Assembly: GCA_036501535.1 (NCBI GenBank)
Contig: DASYAE010000086.1
Location: 1 to 45,317, forward strand
Length of the DNA: 45,317 nt
Reading direction: 5' to 3'
From: DASYAE01 sp036501535
GTDB taxonomy: Bacteria; Actinomycetota; Actinomycetes; Streptomycetales; Catenulisporaceae
The position numbers and the translations under genes were made by a program. The notes under the pieces are model-generated. The model worked only from the letters and a program-made list of their open reading frames with translations. It did not search any database and was not told the origin of the DNA. How positions within the stretch are numbered: the stretch's first letter is position 1; the number at the start of each line of letters is the position of its first letter. This document shows, piece after piece, positions 25,728-33,966 of the stretch.

Positions 25728-26687
25728 TCAAACAGCGGCGGCGTCGGCGCGGAAGTCGCAGCCGACGTCGAGGATCGGGGCGGAATGGGTGAGTGCCCCG
25801 ACGGACAGATAGTCGACGCCCGTCTGGGCGGCGGCGCGGGCCTGATCGAGGGTGAGCCGGCCGCTGGCCTCAAGACGGGTTCGCCCGTACGGCTCATTGC
25901 GGCCGACGAGCAGCACCGCGGCGCGCAGCCGCTCGGGGGTGAAGTTGTCCAGCAGCACCAGGTCGGCCCCGGCCTCGACCACCGGCAGCAGCTGGTCCAG
26001 CGAGTCCACCTCGACCTCCACCGGGACGCCGGGGAACTGGCGGCGCACCGCGGCGAAGGCCTCGACGACGCCGCCGGCCGCGACGATGTGGTTGTCCTTG
26101 ACCAGCGCGGCGTCGGACAGCGACATCCGGTGGTTCGCGCCGCCGCCGCAGCGCACCGCGTACTTCTCCAGCCGGCGCAGGCCCGGGGTGGTCTTGCGGG
26201 TGTCCCGGATGCGCGCGCCGGTGCCCTCGACGGCGTCGACGAAGGCCCGGGTGAGCGTGGCGATGCCGGAGAGCCGGCACAGCAGGTTCAGCGCCGAGCG
26301 CTCGCCGGTCAGCAGGCCGCGGGTCGGCCCCGTGGCGGTGAACAGGACCGTGCCGGGCTCGACCCGCTCGCCGTCGCCGACCCGGAACTCGAACTGCGCC
26401 GCCCCGTCCGTGGCCATGGCCAGCACGGTCGCGGCGACCGGGATCCCGGCGGCCACGCCGCGCGACCGGGCGGTGAAGTCGGCGACCGAGCGGGAGTCCT
26501 CGCCGACCGTGGCGAAGCTGGTCACGTCCAGCCCGCCGTCGAGGTCCTCGTCCAGGGCGACGGCCGCGACGCGCTCCACATGGACCGGGTCGAGCCCGGC
26601 GTCGGCCAGCAACTTCGCCACGCGTTCGGTGATCACCGCGATTACCCCTTCGTTGTCCTTCGTCGTCATCGCCGGCGCCGGCGTCAT
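25728..26687 (-). CDS. nadC: Nicotinate-nucleotide pyrophosphorylase (carboxylating)
   Basis: 319 residues. Converts quinolinate and PRPP to nicotinate mononucleotide, the third step of de novo NAD synthesis. Motifs: ALDEDLDGGLDVTS, ERSALNLLCRLSGIAT, RIRDTRKTTPGLRRLEKYAVRCGGGANHRMSL cut by PRPP/quinolinate-binding Arg and Lys, VEVEVDSLDQL, DNFTPE, and LEASGRL. The ATG overlaps the nadB stop (ATGA). The first 15 residues are unlike the family, and the ATG six codons later could also serve. Confidence 0.96.
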   Translation of the reverse strand: MTPAPAMTTKDNEGVIAVITERVAKLLADAGLDPVHVERVAAVALDEDLDGGLDVTSFATVGEDSRSVADFTARSRGVAAGIPVAATVLAMATDGAAQFEFRVGDGERVEPGTVLFTATGPTRGLLTGERSALNLLCRLSGIATLTRAFVDAVEGTGARIRDTRKTTPGLRRLEKYAVRCGGGANHRMSLSDAALVKDNHIVAAGGVVEAFAAVRRQFPGVPVEVEVDSLDQLLPVVEAGADLVLLDNFTPERLRAAVLLVGRNEPYGRTRLEASGRLTLDQARAAAQTGVDYLSVGALTHSAPILDVGCDFRADAAAV

Positions 26688-28429
26688 CGATCCGGGTGCA
26701 CCGGGAGCCGGGTCACGCGCAACCCGTCCGGACCAGCCTGCACCGCCTGCCGCACCCGCCAGTTCCGGTCGTCCGGCTGCGGGCGGTCCTCACGCCAGTG
26801 CGAGCCTCGGGTCTCCTGCCGCAGCGCGGCCGCATAAGCCAGAACGGAGGCGACCTGCCGCAGGTTCGTCGCCTCCCACGCTTCGGCGCACGGCTCGGTG
26901 TCGGTCTTGCGCCCGAGCGCGTCGAGCACCGCGGCGGTCTCGGCCAACGAGTCCGCGCTGCGCAGCACACCCGCGCCGGCACTCATCGCCTGCTGCGTCG
27001 CAGCGCGCACCGAAGGGTCGAGCAGTACCTGTGGGCGGGTGTCCGCGACCGGATCGCCGGGCACCGGGTCGCCGCCCGGACCGAAGGCGCGCACCAGGTC
27101 GCGGCCGATGCGCTCGGCGAACACCAGGCCCTCCAGCAGGGAGTTGGAGGCCAGCCGGTTGGCGCCGTGCACGCCGGTGCAGGCGGTCTCGCCGCAGGCG
27201 TAGAGGCCGGGGATCGAGGTGTGGCCCCACCGGTCGGTCAGCACGCCGCCGGAGGAGTAGTGCGCGGCGGGCGCCACCGGGATCAGGTCCCTGACGGGGT
27301 CGATGCCGTGCTGCTGCAGCGCCTCCCAGATGGTCGGGAAGCGGCCGCGCCACTTGTCCTCGCCGAAGTGGCGGGCGTCCAGCCAGAGGTGGTCGAGGCC
27401 GGACTCGTTCGCCCGCCGCATGATCGCCTTGGCCACGATGTCCCGCGGCGCCAGGTCGGCCAGCTCGTGCAGCCCGGTCATGAACCGCTCGCCCTCGGCG
27501 CCGACCAGGAAGGCGCCCTCGCCGCGCACCGCCTCGGAGATGAGCGGCTGCTGGCCGCGCGCCGCCCCGCCGAGCCAGAGCACGGTCGGGTGGAACTGGA
27601 CGAATTCGAGGTCGGCGACGGCCGCCCCGGCGCGCAGCGCGAGCGCGACGCCGTCGCCGGTGGCCACCGCGGGGTTCGTGGTCGCGGTGAAGACCTGGCC
27701 GAGGCCGCCGGTGGCCAGCACCACGGCCCGGGCCCGCACCGCGCCGACGCCGTCGCGCGCGCCCTCGCCCATGACGTGCAGCGTCATACCCGCAGCGCGG
27801 CCGTCCGCGTCGGTGAGCAGGTCGAGCACCAGCGCGTGGTCGATGACCTCGATCTCGTCGACCAGCTGGTCGAGCCGGGCGAGCAGGGCGCGGGAGACCT
27901 CGGCGCCGGTCGCGTCGCCGCCGGCGTGCAGTATCCGGTCGGCCCGGTGGCCGCCCTCGCGGCCCAGCGCGATGCTGCCGTCGGCGCCGCGGTCGAACTC
28001 GGCGCCTCGGTCGATCAGCCGGCGGACCGCGGCGGGTCCCTCGGTCACCAGGGTGCGCACCGCGCTCGGGTCGCACAGCCCGGCGCCGGCCACGAGGGTG
28101 TCCTTGAGGTGGGCCTCAGGCGTGTCTCCGAGACCGAGCGCGGCGGCGATCCCGCCCTGCGCCCACCGGGTCGAGCCGTCGGCCGGCTGGGCCTTGGTCA
28201 CCAGCAGCACCGACCCGGCGTGCCGCGCGGCCAGCGCCGCGGTCAGTCCGGCGATGCCCGAGCCGACCACGACGGTGTCCGCGTACGCGGTCCAGCCGGG
28301 ATCCGGCGCGAGCAGACGGGATATCGCCGTGCGGGCCGACTCCGGCGCCGGGACGGCCGGTCCGGCGGCCGGGTCCGGGTCCGGGTCCGGCGAGTCGATC
28401 GCTGTGTTCTCTATTGCTTGGTTCTTCAT
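26684..28429 (-). CDS. nadB: L-aspartate oxidase
   Basis: 581 residues. An FAD enzyme that oxidises aspartate to iminoaspartate, the substrate for NadA. N-terminal FAD motif VVVGSGIAGLTAALAARHAGSVLLVTK; active-site region STRWAQGGIAAAL; VVLATGGLGQVFTATTNP; EFVQFHPTVLW; EAVRGEGAFLV; and CGETACTGVHGANRLASNSLLEGLVF, followed by a helical C-terminal domain. The N-terminal ~40 residues carry a DPDPDP low-complexity stretch. It overlaps panC and nadC by ATGA. The nadA gene, usually the third partner, is not in the window. Confidence 0.97.
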   Translation of the reverse strand: MKNQAIENTAIDSPDPDPDPAAGPAVPAPESARTAISRLLAPDPGWTAYADTVVVGSGIAGLTAALAARHAGSVLLVTKAQPADGSTRWAQGGIAAALGLGDTPEAHLKDTLVAGAGLCDPSAVRTLVTEGPAAVRRLIDRGAEFDRGADGSIALGREGGHRADRILHAGGDATGAEVSRALLARLDQLVDEIEVIDHALVLDLLTDADGRAAGMTLHVMGEGARDGVGAVRARAVVLATGGLGQVFTATTNPAVATGDGVALALRAGAAVADLEFVQFHPTVLWLGGAARGQQPLISEAVRGEGAFLVGAEGERFMTGLHELADLAPRDIVAKAIMRRANESGLDHLWLDARHFGEDKWRGRFPTIWEALQQHGIDPVRDLIPVAPAAHYSSGGVLTDRWGHTSIPGLYACGETACTGVHGANRLASNSLLEGLVFAERIGRDLVRAFGPGGDPVPGDPVADTRPQVLLDPSVRAATQQAMSAGAGVLRSADSLAETAAVLDALGRKTDTEPCAEAWEATNLRQVASVLAYAAALRQETRGSHWREDRPQPDDRNWRVRQAVQAGPDGLRVTRLPVHPDR

Positions 28430-29370
28430 TGCTTGTCCCCCGTGGGATCGTGCGGTGCCCGCGCCGGATCAGGGACGACGGCCGGGTCCGCGGGAACGGC
28501 GAGCGGAACGTTGTCGATCAGCCGGGTGGTCCCGACCCGGGCGGCGACGGCGAGCACGGCGTCACCGCGATAGTCGTCCGGCACGGATTCGAAGGTGGCC
28601 GGGTCGACCAGGGCGAGGTAGTCGACCGCGAGCGGCGGGTCGGCCGACGCCGCCTGGTCCAGCACCGCCTCGGCGGCGGCGCGGATCGCCTTCGGCCCGG
28701 CCGCCGTTTGGGCTACGCCGGCGGCCAGCGCGCGACTGAGTGCGAGCGCGGTGATCCGCTGTTCGGGCGTCAGATAACGGTTGCGGCTCGAGAGAGCCAA
28801 CCCGTCCGGCTCACGCACCGTCGGCACACTGACGATCTGGACTGGCAGATTCAGGTCGAGCACCATCCGGCGGATCATCGCCACCTGCTGGCCGTCCTTC
28901 TGGCCGAAGAAGGCCAGATCCGGCGCGGTCAGGCTGAGCAGCTTGTGCACGACGGTGAGCACGCCGGTGAAGAAGTCGGGCCGGAAGGCGCCCTCGAGCA
29001 GCTCCCCCATCGCGCCCGGGTCGACGGTCACGATCGGGCGACCGCCCGGGTAGACCTCCTCGACCGGCGGCGCGAAGACGACGTCGACCCCGGCTTCCTC
29101 GCACATCGCCAGATCCGCGTCGAGGGTGCGCGGATAGCGGTCGAAGTCCTCGTTCGGGCCGAACTGCAGCGGATTGACGAAGATCGTCACGATGAGGTGG
29201 TTCGCCGCGCGCCTCGCCTGCCGGATCAGGGCCAGGTGCCCTTCGTGCAGCGCGCCCATCGTCATCACGACGGCTGTCTCGCCGAACCGTCCGACGCGGG
29301 CGGCCTCCAGGTCGGCCCGGGTGTGCACGACACGGGTCATCGCGGGCAGTCCCCTTCCGGCGGCGGTCAT
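28426..29370 (-). CDS. panC: Pantothenate synthetase
   Basis: 314 residues. Condenses pantoate with beta-alanine using ATP. Nucleotidyltransferase motifs MTMGALHEGHLALIRQAR (HIGH-like HEGH), VNPLQFGPNEDFDRYPR, FFTGVLTVVHKLL, DLAFFGQKDGQQ and LALSSRNRYL (KMSKS-like). ATG 29370 is chosen because it overlaps the preceding stop (ATGA) and has GGAGG 6 bases upstream; ATG 29340 (with AAGGGG 10 bases upstream) is the alternative and begins nearer the conserved part. The Pro/Ala/Asp-rich tail is not conserved. Confidence 0.95.
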   Translation of the reverse strand: MTAAGRGLPAMTRVVHTRADLEAARVGRFGETAVVMTMGALHEGHLALIRQARRAANHLIVTIFVNPLQFGPNEDFDRYPRTLDADLAMCEEAGVDVVFAPPVEEVYPGGRPIVTVDPGAMGELLEGAFRPDFFTGVLTVVHKLLSLTAPDLAFFGQKDGQQVAMIRRMVLDLNLPVQIVSVPTVREPDGLALSSRNRYLTPEQRITALALSRALAAGVAQTAAGPKAIRAAAEAVLDQAASADPPLAVDYLALVDPATFESVPDDYRGDAVLAVAARVGTTRLIDNVPLAVPADPAVVPDPARAPHDPTGDKQ

Positions 29371-30332
29371 GCGTTGCCTCCACCCAGCACGTCCAGCAGC
29401 GGTTCGGCCTGTTGCGGGCTGAGCAGTCCGGCGGCCAGCGCCCGGTCCGCGGTCAGCCGCGCCATGGCGAGATACGCGGCGCGCACCGGGTTGTCCGGCG
29501 CGATCCGGTCCAGCTCGGCGAGGTGCGCGGCCACGGTTCCGGCGTCGCCGCGGGCCACCGGTCCGGTCAGCGCCGCGTCGCCGGAGCGCAGGGCGTTGTC
29601 GAGCGCCGCGCCGAGCAGCGGGCCGAGCATGTGCCCGGGGTGCGCGACGCCCGCGGCGCCCAGCAGGTCGGCGGCCTGAGTGACGAGGGTGACCAGGTGG
29701 TTCGCGCCGGAGGCGAGGGCTGCGTGGTAGAGCGCCCGGTTCTCCTCGGCGATCCACTCCGGCTCGCCGCCCATCTCGACCACCAGCGCCTCGGCCATCG
29801 GCCGGAACGCCTCCGGCGCGGTGACGCCGAAGGAGCAGCCGGCCAGCCGCGCCAGGTCGACGGAGGTCCCGCTGAAAGTCATCACCGGGTGCAGCGCGAG
29901 GGGCAGCGCGCCGACCCGCAGGACCGGCTCGAGCACCGCGGTGCCGTAGCGCCCGGAGGTGTGCACGACGATGTGCCCCTGCCGGATCGCGCCGGTCGAG
30001 GCGAGGCCCGCGGCCAGGTCGGCAAGGGTGTCGTCGGGCACGGTCAGCAGGACGAGGTCCGCGCGGGCGGCGACATCGGGCACCGGCAGCAGCGGCACGC
30101 CCGGCAGCATCTCCTCCGCGCGCCGACGCGAGGCCTCCGAGACCCCGGATGCGGCCACCACCCTGTGGCCGGCGCGCTCGAGCGCCGCGCCGAGCGTCGG
30201 GCCGACCCGGCCCGCGCCGATCACGCCGACCGCGAAGCGAGCGGGGCGGGCGGTGGTGGAGGCTGCGTCGGTTCCTGCGTTCCCCAAAGAAGACCCTCCC
30301 CCACCCACCCAGGGGGCCTCCCCGACACCCAT
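29367..30332 (-). CDS. Rossmann-fold plus DUF2520 dehydrogenase-like protein
   Basis: About 321 residues. N-terminal NAD(P)-binding Rossmann fold (VGVIGAGRVGPTLGAALERAGHRVV; DLVLLTVPDD), then the DUF2520 helical domain (ALPLALHPVMTFSGT, EWIAEENRALYHAALASGANHLVTLV, LLGAALDNALRSGDAALTGPVARGD), like the 6-phosphogluconate dehydrogenase superfamily that includes ketopantoate reductase. It overlaps panC by ATGA, so a pantothenate-pathway reduction is a reasonable but unproven guess. ATG 30332 has no good ribosome-binding site. TTG 30287 has GGGAGGG 6 bases upstream and trims a Gly-rich leader that relatives lack, so it may be the true start. Confidence 0.85.
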   Translation of the reverse strand: MGVGEAPWVGGGGSSLGNAGTDAASTTARPARFAVGVIGAGRVGPTLGAALERAGHRVVAASGVSEASRRRAEEMLPGVPLLPVPDVAARADLVLLTVPDDTLADLAAGLASTGAIRQGHIVVHTSGRYGTAVLEPVLRVGALPLALHPVMTFSGTSVDLARLAGCSFGVTAPEAFRPMAEALVVEMGGEPEWIAEENRALYHAALASGANHLVTLVTQAADLLGAAGVAHPGHMLGPLLGAALDNALRSGDAALTGPVARGDAGTVAAHLAELDRIAPDNPVRAAYLAMARLTADRALAAGLLSPQQAEPLLDVLGGGNA

Positions 30333-30352
30333 TCTGCCAGTTGTCAAGCCGT

Positions 30353-30372
30353 TTCGGGCCGATTCGCCCGAA
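30353..30372. promoter_or_regulatory. Palindrome in the divergent DUF2520/FUSC promoter region
   Basis: TTCGGGC-CGATTC-GCCCGAA, a perfect 7-bp dyad 21 bases upstream of the DUF2520 ATG. Could be an operator for the pan/nad operon. Regulator unknown. Confidence 0.4.
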
Positions 30373-30374
30373 TC

Positions 30375-30383
30375 TGTGGACAA
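30375..30383 (-). promoter_or_regulatory. DnaA box
   Basis: The minus strand reads TTGTCCACA, the actinomycete DnaA-box consensus, 2 bases from the palindrome and about 43 bases upstream of the DUF2520 gene. A single box is not an origin but could allow DnaA to act as a regulator. Confidence 0.4.
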
Positions 30384-30618
30384 GTAGTTCCCGCCCTCGC
30401 CGCCCGGCTCGCCGCAGCCTTCCCCGGCGGCCGCGCCGTCCTCGGGGCCGGGCAGAGCGTCGCCTTCCGCGGCGTCCACGGCTACTCCTTCGTCAAACCG
30501 TTCCAGTCCCGCTGCGAGGTACCGGACGTCGGGGGCTAGCCTACGCGCTCGCCCTACTGGCTGCCGAGAGGGGATTTCCGCGGGCGGATCACCGGCACCC
30601 TGATGCGAGAATGGCCAA

Positions 30619-31884
30619 GTGGCGGGTGAGGAGGGCCGGTTCGTCTCGGCCATGATGGACCGGGCGCGCACGCGGGTGCGCCGCGGCACCGCGAGCCTTT
30701 ACTCCTCGACCATGTTCACCAGCACGGTCCGGGCGTTCCGGCTGCACGGGCTGCGGCACTGGCTGATCCGCGAGCGGGACGCGTTCATGCAGACCGCGAA
30801 GGCGGCGGTCGCCGCGGCGGTGGCGTGGGAGGTCTGCGAGGCCGTGCTGCGCATCAGCGATCCGGTGCTGGCCTCGGTCGCGGCGCTGGTCGTGGTGCAG
30901 GTGACGGTCTATCAGTCGGTGCGCCGGGCGGTCCAGTACAGCGCCGGGATCACCGCCGGCATGATCGGCGCGCTGGCCATCGGGCGCTATCTCGGCGTGA
31001 ACATGCTGACCATGTCGCTGATCGTGCTGCTGGGCCTGATGATCGGCCGCACGCTACAGCTGGGCACCCAGGTGAACCAGGTGGCGATCACCGGTCTGCT
31101 GGTGCTGGCCTTCGGCCGCAACTACGGCACGGTGCGGGTGCTGGACAGCGTGATCGGGTCTGCCATCGGGCTGCTGACGAACACGCTGATCGCCCCGCCC
31201 GCGTTCTCCCGCACCGCGGCGAAGGAGCTGGCGGACCTCGCCGACGACCTGGCTTCGCTCTGTGTGGACGTTTCCAAGGCGCTGCGCGGGGACTGGGACC
31301 ATGGCAGGGCCCGCAGCTGGCTGACCCGCAGCCGGGGACTGTCGGACTCGGCGCGCGGCGCGCGGAAGATCGCCCAGCAGGCCGAGGAGGCGTTGCGCTA
31401 CCACCCGCGCAGATCTGTGCACCTCGACGTGGTGCACCGGATCGACGAGGCCGCGGTCGCGCTGGACCACGTCGCGACGCAGCTCAACAGCCTCATGCGC
31501 GGCCTGTCGGACCTGAGCGGCTCGGACAACGGGCTGCCGGCCGGGCACAGCGAGGTGCCGGACGAGCTGACGCTGCTGCTGGACGACACGGCGAAGGCGC
31601 TCAACGCCTTCGGCCGCCTCCAGCTGCCGGACCGGGCCAATCCACGCGTCTACGACGAGCTCAGCAGGATGATCAAGTCGGCGAAGCCGCACACCCGGCA
31701 GGCCGCCGAGGCGATGCTCCCGGACAATGACGCACCGCAGCTTCTCTGGTCCATTTACGGCGCGCTGCTGGACGATGCGCGCCGGATGCTGCACGAGCTC
31801 GACCCGGACGACGGCCCGCACCGCGACGGCATTCCTGCCGACTTGCGGGCCTACTCCCTGCATCCGGCACGTGCCGCCGCTTGA
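30619..31884 (+). CDS. FUSC/aromatic-acid-exporter family membrane protein
   Basis: 421 residues. Four to six helices in the N-terminal half (about 58-175: AAVAAAVAWEVCEAVL, VLASVAALVVVQVTVYQSV, AGITAGMIGALAIGRYL, LTMSLIVLLGLMIGRTL, VAITGLLVLAFG), then a long helical cytosolic domain with coiled-coil character. This is the plan of the FUSC / ArAE half-size transporters, thought to export aromatic acids or stress metabolites. The start is uncertain: GTG 30619 has only a weak -10-like GAGAAT 6 bases before it; ATG 30652/30655 would remove a short leader. It ends 10 bases before the convergent response-regulator gene. Confidence 0.78.
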   Translation: MAGEEGRFVSAMMDRARTRVRRGTASLYSSTMFTSTVRAFRLHGLRHWLIRERDAFMQTAKAAVAAAVAWEVCEAVLRISDPVLASVAALVVVQVTVYQSVRRAVQYSAGITAGMIGALAIGRYLGVNMLTMSLIVLLGLMIGRTLQLGTQVNQVAITGLLVLAFGRNYGTVRVLDSVIGSAIGLLTNTLIAPPAFSRTAAKELADLADDLASLCVDVSKALRGDWDHGRARSWLTRSRGLSDSARGARKIAQQAEEALRYHPRRSVHLDVVHRIDEAAVALDHVATQLNSLMRGLSDLSGSDNGLPAGHSEVPDELTLLLDDTAKALNAFGRLQLPDRANPRVYDELSRMIKSAKPHTRQAAEAMLPDNDAPQLLWSIYGALLDDARRMLHELDPDDGPHRDGIPADLRAYSLHPARAAA

Positions 31885-31894
31885 GCTGTGCACT

Positions 31895-32683
31895 TCACCG
31901 GGATGCCGGCCGCACCAGTCCGGTCTCGTAGGCGAACACGACGGCCTGGACCCGGTCGCGCAGCTCCAGTTTCATCAGGATGCGGCCGACGTGGGTCTTG
32001 ACCGTCGCCTCGGACAGCACGAGCCGGGCGGCGATCTCCGTGTTCGACATGCCTTGCGCGACCAGGCCGAGCACTTCGCGCTCCCGGTCGGTCAGGCAGG
32101 CCGCGGCGGCCTGGCTCGCTGCGCCCGGCGCCTGGGTGCCCGGACCGTCGGGCAGCATCGGCGCGAACCGGTCGAGCAGGCGGCGCGTGGTCGAGGGGGC
32201 CACCACGGCGTCGCCGCTGTGAACGGCGCGGATCGCGGAGAGCAGTTCGGTGGGCGGGGCGTCCTTGAGCATGAAGCCCGAGGCGCCCGCCTTGATCGCG
32301 GCGAAGGCGTATTCGTCGAGGTCGAAGGTCGTCAGTATGAGGACTTTGGGCCCGGCCGGGGCGATCGGGCAGGACGGGTCGTCCTGCGCCGGCGCGGGCT
32401 CGAGAGGCCGTCCGTCCAGCAGCCGCCGGGTCGTCTCGACCCCGTCCAGAGCGGGCATCCGCACGTCCATCAGCACCACGTCGGCGGTGATTCGGGACAG
32501 CAGCTCCAGCGCGGACAAGCCGTCGCCGGCCTCGCCGACCACCGTCATGTCCTGCTGCGCGTCGAGGATCATCCGGAAGCCGGTGCGCAGCAGCTCCTGG
32601 TCGTCCACCAGCACGATCCTGATCTTCGGGGCCGGCCCCGCGCCCGGACCGCCCTGCGCTCCCGCCGCGCCCGCCCCGGTCAT
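31895..32683 (-). CDS. NarL/LuxR-family response regulator
   Basis: 262 residues. Receiver domain (about 20-145): IRIVLVDDQELLRTGF with the acidic pair, the phosphoacceptor Asp in DVVLMDVRMPALDG, the switch Thr in LILTTFDLDEY, and Lys in GFMLKDAP. There is an unusual Pro-rich insertion (EPAPAQDDPSCPIAPAG) between the phosphorylation site and the switch strand. C-terminal HTH: CLTDREREVLGLVAQGMSNTEIA and ATVKTHVGRIL. Its ATG overlaps the kinase stop (ATGA), so kinase and regulator form one operon. Target genes are not evident. Confidence 0.95.
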   Translation of the reverse strand: MTGAGAAGAQGGPGAGPAPKIRIVLVDDQELLRTGFRMILDAQQDMTVVGEAGDGLSALELLSRITADVVLMDVRMPALDGVETTRRLLDGRPLEPAPAQDDPSCPIAPAGPKVLILTTFDLDEYAFAAIKAGASGFMLKDAPPTELLSAIRAVHSGDAVVAPSTTRRLLDRFAPMLPDGPGTQAPGAASQAAAACLTDREREVLGLVAQGMSNTEIAARLVLSEATVKTHVGRILMKLELRDRVQAVVFAYETGLVRPASR

Positions 32684-33879
32684 GCGGCAGCCGCCTGCTG
32701 GACGGCCGCCGCGCCCTGGTAGGGCAGCTCGACCTCGACCTCGAACCCTCCGGCGCCGGGCCGGGGGCCGGCCCGGAACATCCCGCCGTACATCGCCACC
32801 CGCTCTCGCATCCCGCTCAGGCCGCTGCCCAAGCCGTCGTCCGGCGCCGCGGCGCCCTTGCCGTCGTCGCTGACGACCATGCGCAGCCCCTCCTCGCGGT
32901 ACTGCAGGGCGACCTGCGCCCGCACCCGCGGGCCGCCGTGCTTGCGGGTGTTCGTCAACGACTCCTGGACGATCCGGTACGCGGCCAGCTCCATGCCCTG
33001 CGGCAGCGGCACCGGCACGCCCTCGACCGTGAAGTCGACCGGCACGCCGGTCGCGCGCACCTGCTCGAGCAGGTCCTCGAGCTGGTCGACACCGGGCTGC
33101 GGGGCCCGGTCCGCCTCGCTGGCCTGCGCGCGCAGCACTCCGAGCAGCCGGCGCATCTCGGCCAGGGCGGTGCGGCCGGTCTCGGCTATCGTCCCGAGGG
33201 CCTGCCGGGCGGACTCGGGCGCGGAGTCGAAGGCGTAGGAGGCGCCCTCGGCCTGGACGACCATCACCGAGACGTTGTGCGCGACGACGTCGTGCAGTTC
33301 GCGGGCTATTCGAGCGCGCTCGCGCGCAGCGCCGATCTGGGCCTGCTGGTCGCGTTCGCGCTCCAGGCGGCGAGTCTTGTCCTCGAGATCGAGGTAGTAG
33401 GCGCGGCGATATCGCATCGAGTCCCCGAGCACCCACGCTATGGTCAGCGGCGTGCACAGCACCGCGTAGACGAACAGCCACTGGCTCCAGTCGAACGACT
33501 GCTCGTGCCCGGTCGCACCGACCCACCGCACCAGGATGAAGACGACGCCGACGAGGCTGAGTCCGAGTGCGGGCAGGGACGCGTGGCGGTCCGCGTATGC
33601 AGCGACCGCATAGAGGGCGACCGGCCCGGCGAAGTCGGCGGCCGACGGGGTGGACGAGAAAGCCAGCTGGAGCAGGGCTATCGCGGCCACCATGTAGAAG
33701 GTGGTGACCGGACGGCGCCGCCGCAGCACGATCGGCAGGCCGATGAAGGTGCCGAAGAACGAGGCGGCCGCGTTCCGGGCGGTGGCGGTGCTGGCCAGCC
33801 CGAAGAACACCAGCGCAGCAGCCATGACCCCGTCCACGAGGAAGGGGTGGCGCTGCAGCCAGGCGTAGACGCGGGTCAC
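32680..33879 (-). CDS. Membrane sensor histidine kinase (HisKA_3 type)
   Basis: 399 residues. Five or six helices form the N-terminal membrane sensor (about 10-155). The HisKA_3 dimerisation domain has ERARIARELHDVVAHNVSVMVVQAEGA with the phospho-accepting His. The ATPase domain has AAYRIVQESLTNTRKHGG (N box), SDDGKGAA, and GSGLSGMRERVAMYGG (G box). It pairs with the overlapping NarL-type regulator. No extracytoplasmic domain of size, so it probably senses through the membrane. GTG 33879 has TAGTCT 6 bases upstream and AAGG directly before it; leaderless is likely. Confidence 0.94.
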   Translation of the reverse strand: MTRVYAWLQRHPFLVDGVMAAALVFFGLASTATARNAAASFFGTFIGLPIVLRRRRPVTTFYMVAAIALLQLAFSSTPSAADFAGPVALYAVAAYADRHASLPALGLSLVGVVFILVRWVGATGHEQSFDWSQWLFVYAVLCTPLTIAWVLGDSMRYRRAYYLDLEDKTRRLERERDQQAQIGAARERARIARELHDVVAHNVSVMVVQAEGASYAFDSAPESARQALGTIAETGRTALAEMRRLLGVLRAQASEADRAPQPGVDQLEDLLEQVRATGVPVDFTVEGVPVPLPQGMELAAYRIVQESLTNTRKHGGPRVRAQVALQYREEGLRMVVSDDGKGAAAPDDGLGSGLSGMRERVAMYGGMFRAGPRPGAGGFEVEVELPYQGAAAVQQAAAA

Positions 33880-33885
33880 CCTTAG

Positions 33886-33891
33886 AGACTA
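33886..33891 (-). promoter_or_regulatory. -10 box of the histidine kinase gene
   Basis: TAGTCT on the minus strand, 6 bases before GTG 33879; no clear -35 box. Confidence 0.35.
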
Positions 33892-33966
33892 CGAAACTGC
33901 CCGGTCTGTTGGGTATTCGCCTGCAGGAGGATTTCTCGGGCGCCGGAACCGGTACGGTCTCATCCT

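Noticed and set aside
30342..30347. TTGACA as a -35 box before the DUF2520 gene
   Set aside because: No -10 box at 16-18 bases; what follows is GGGGA-rich.
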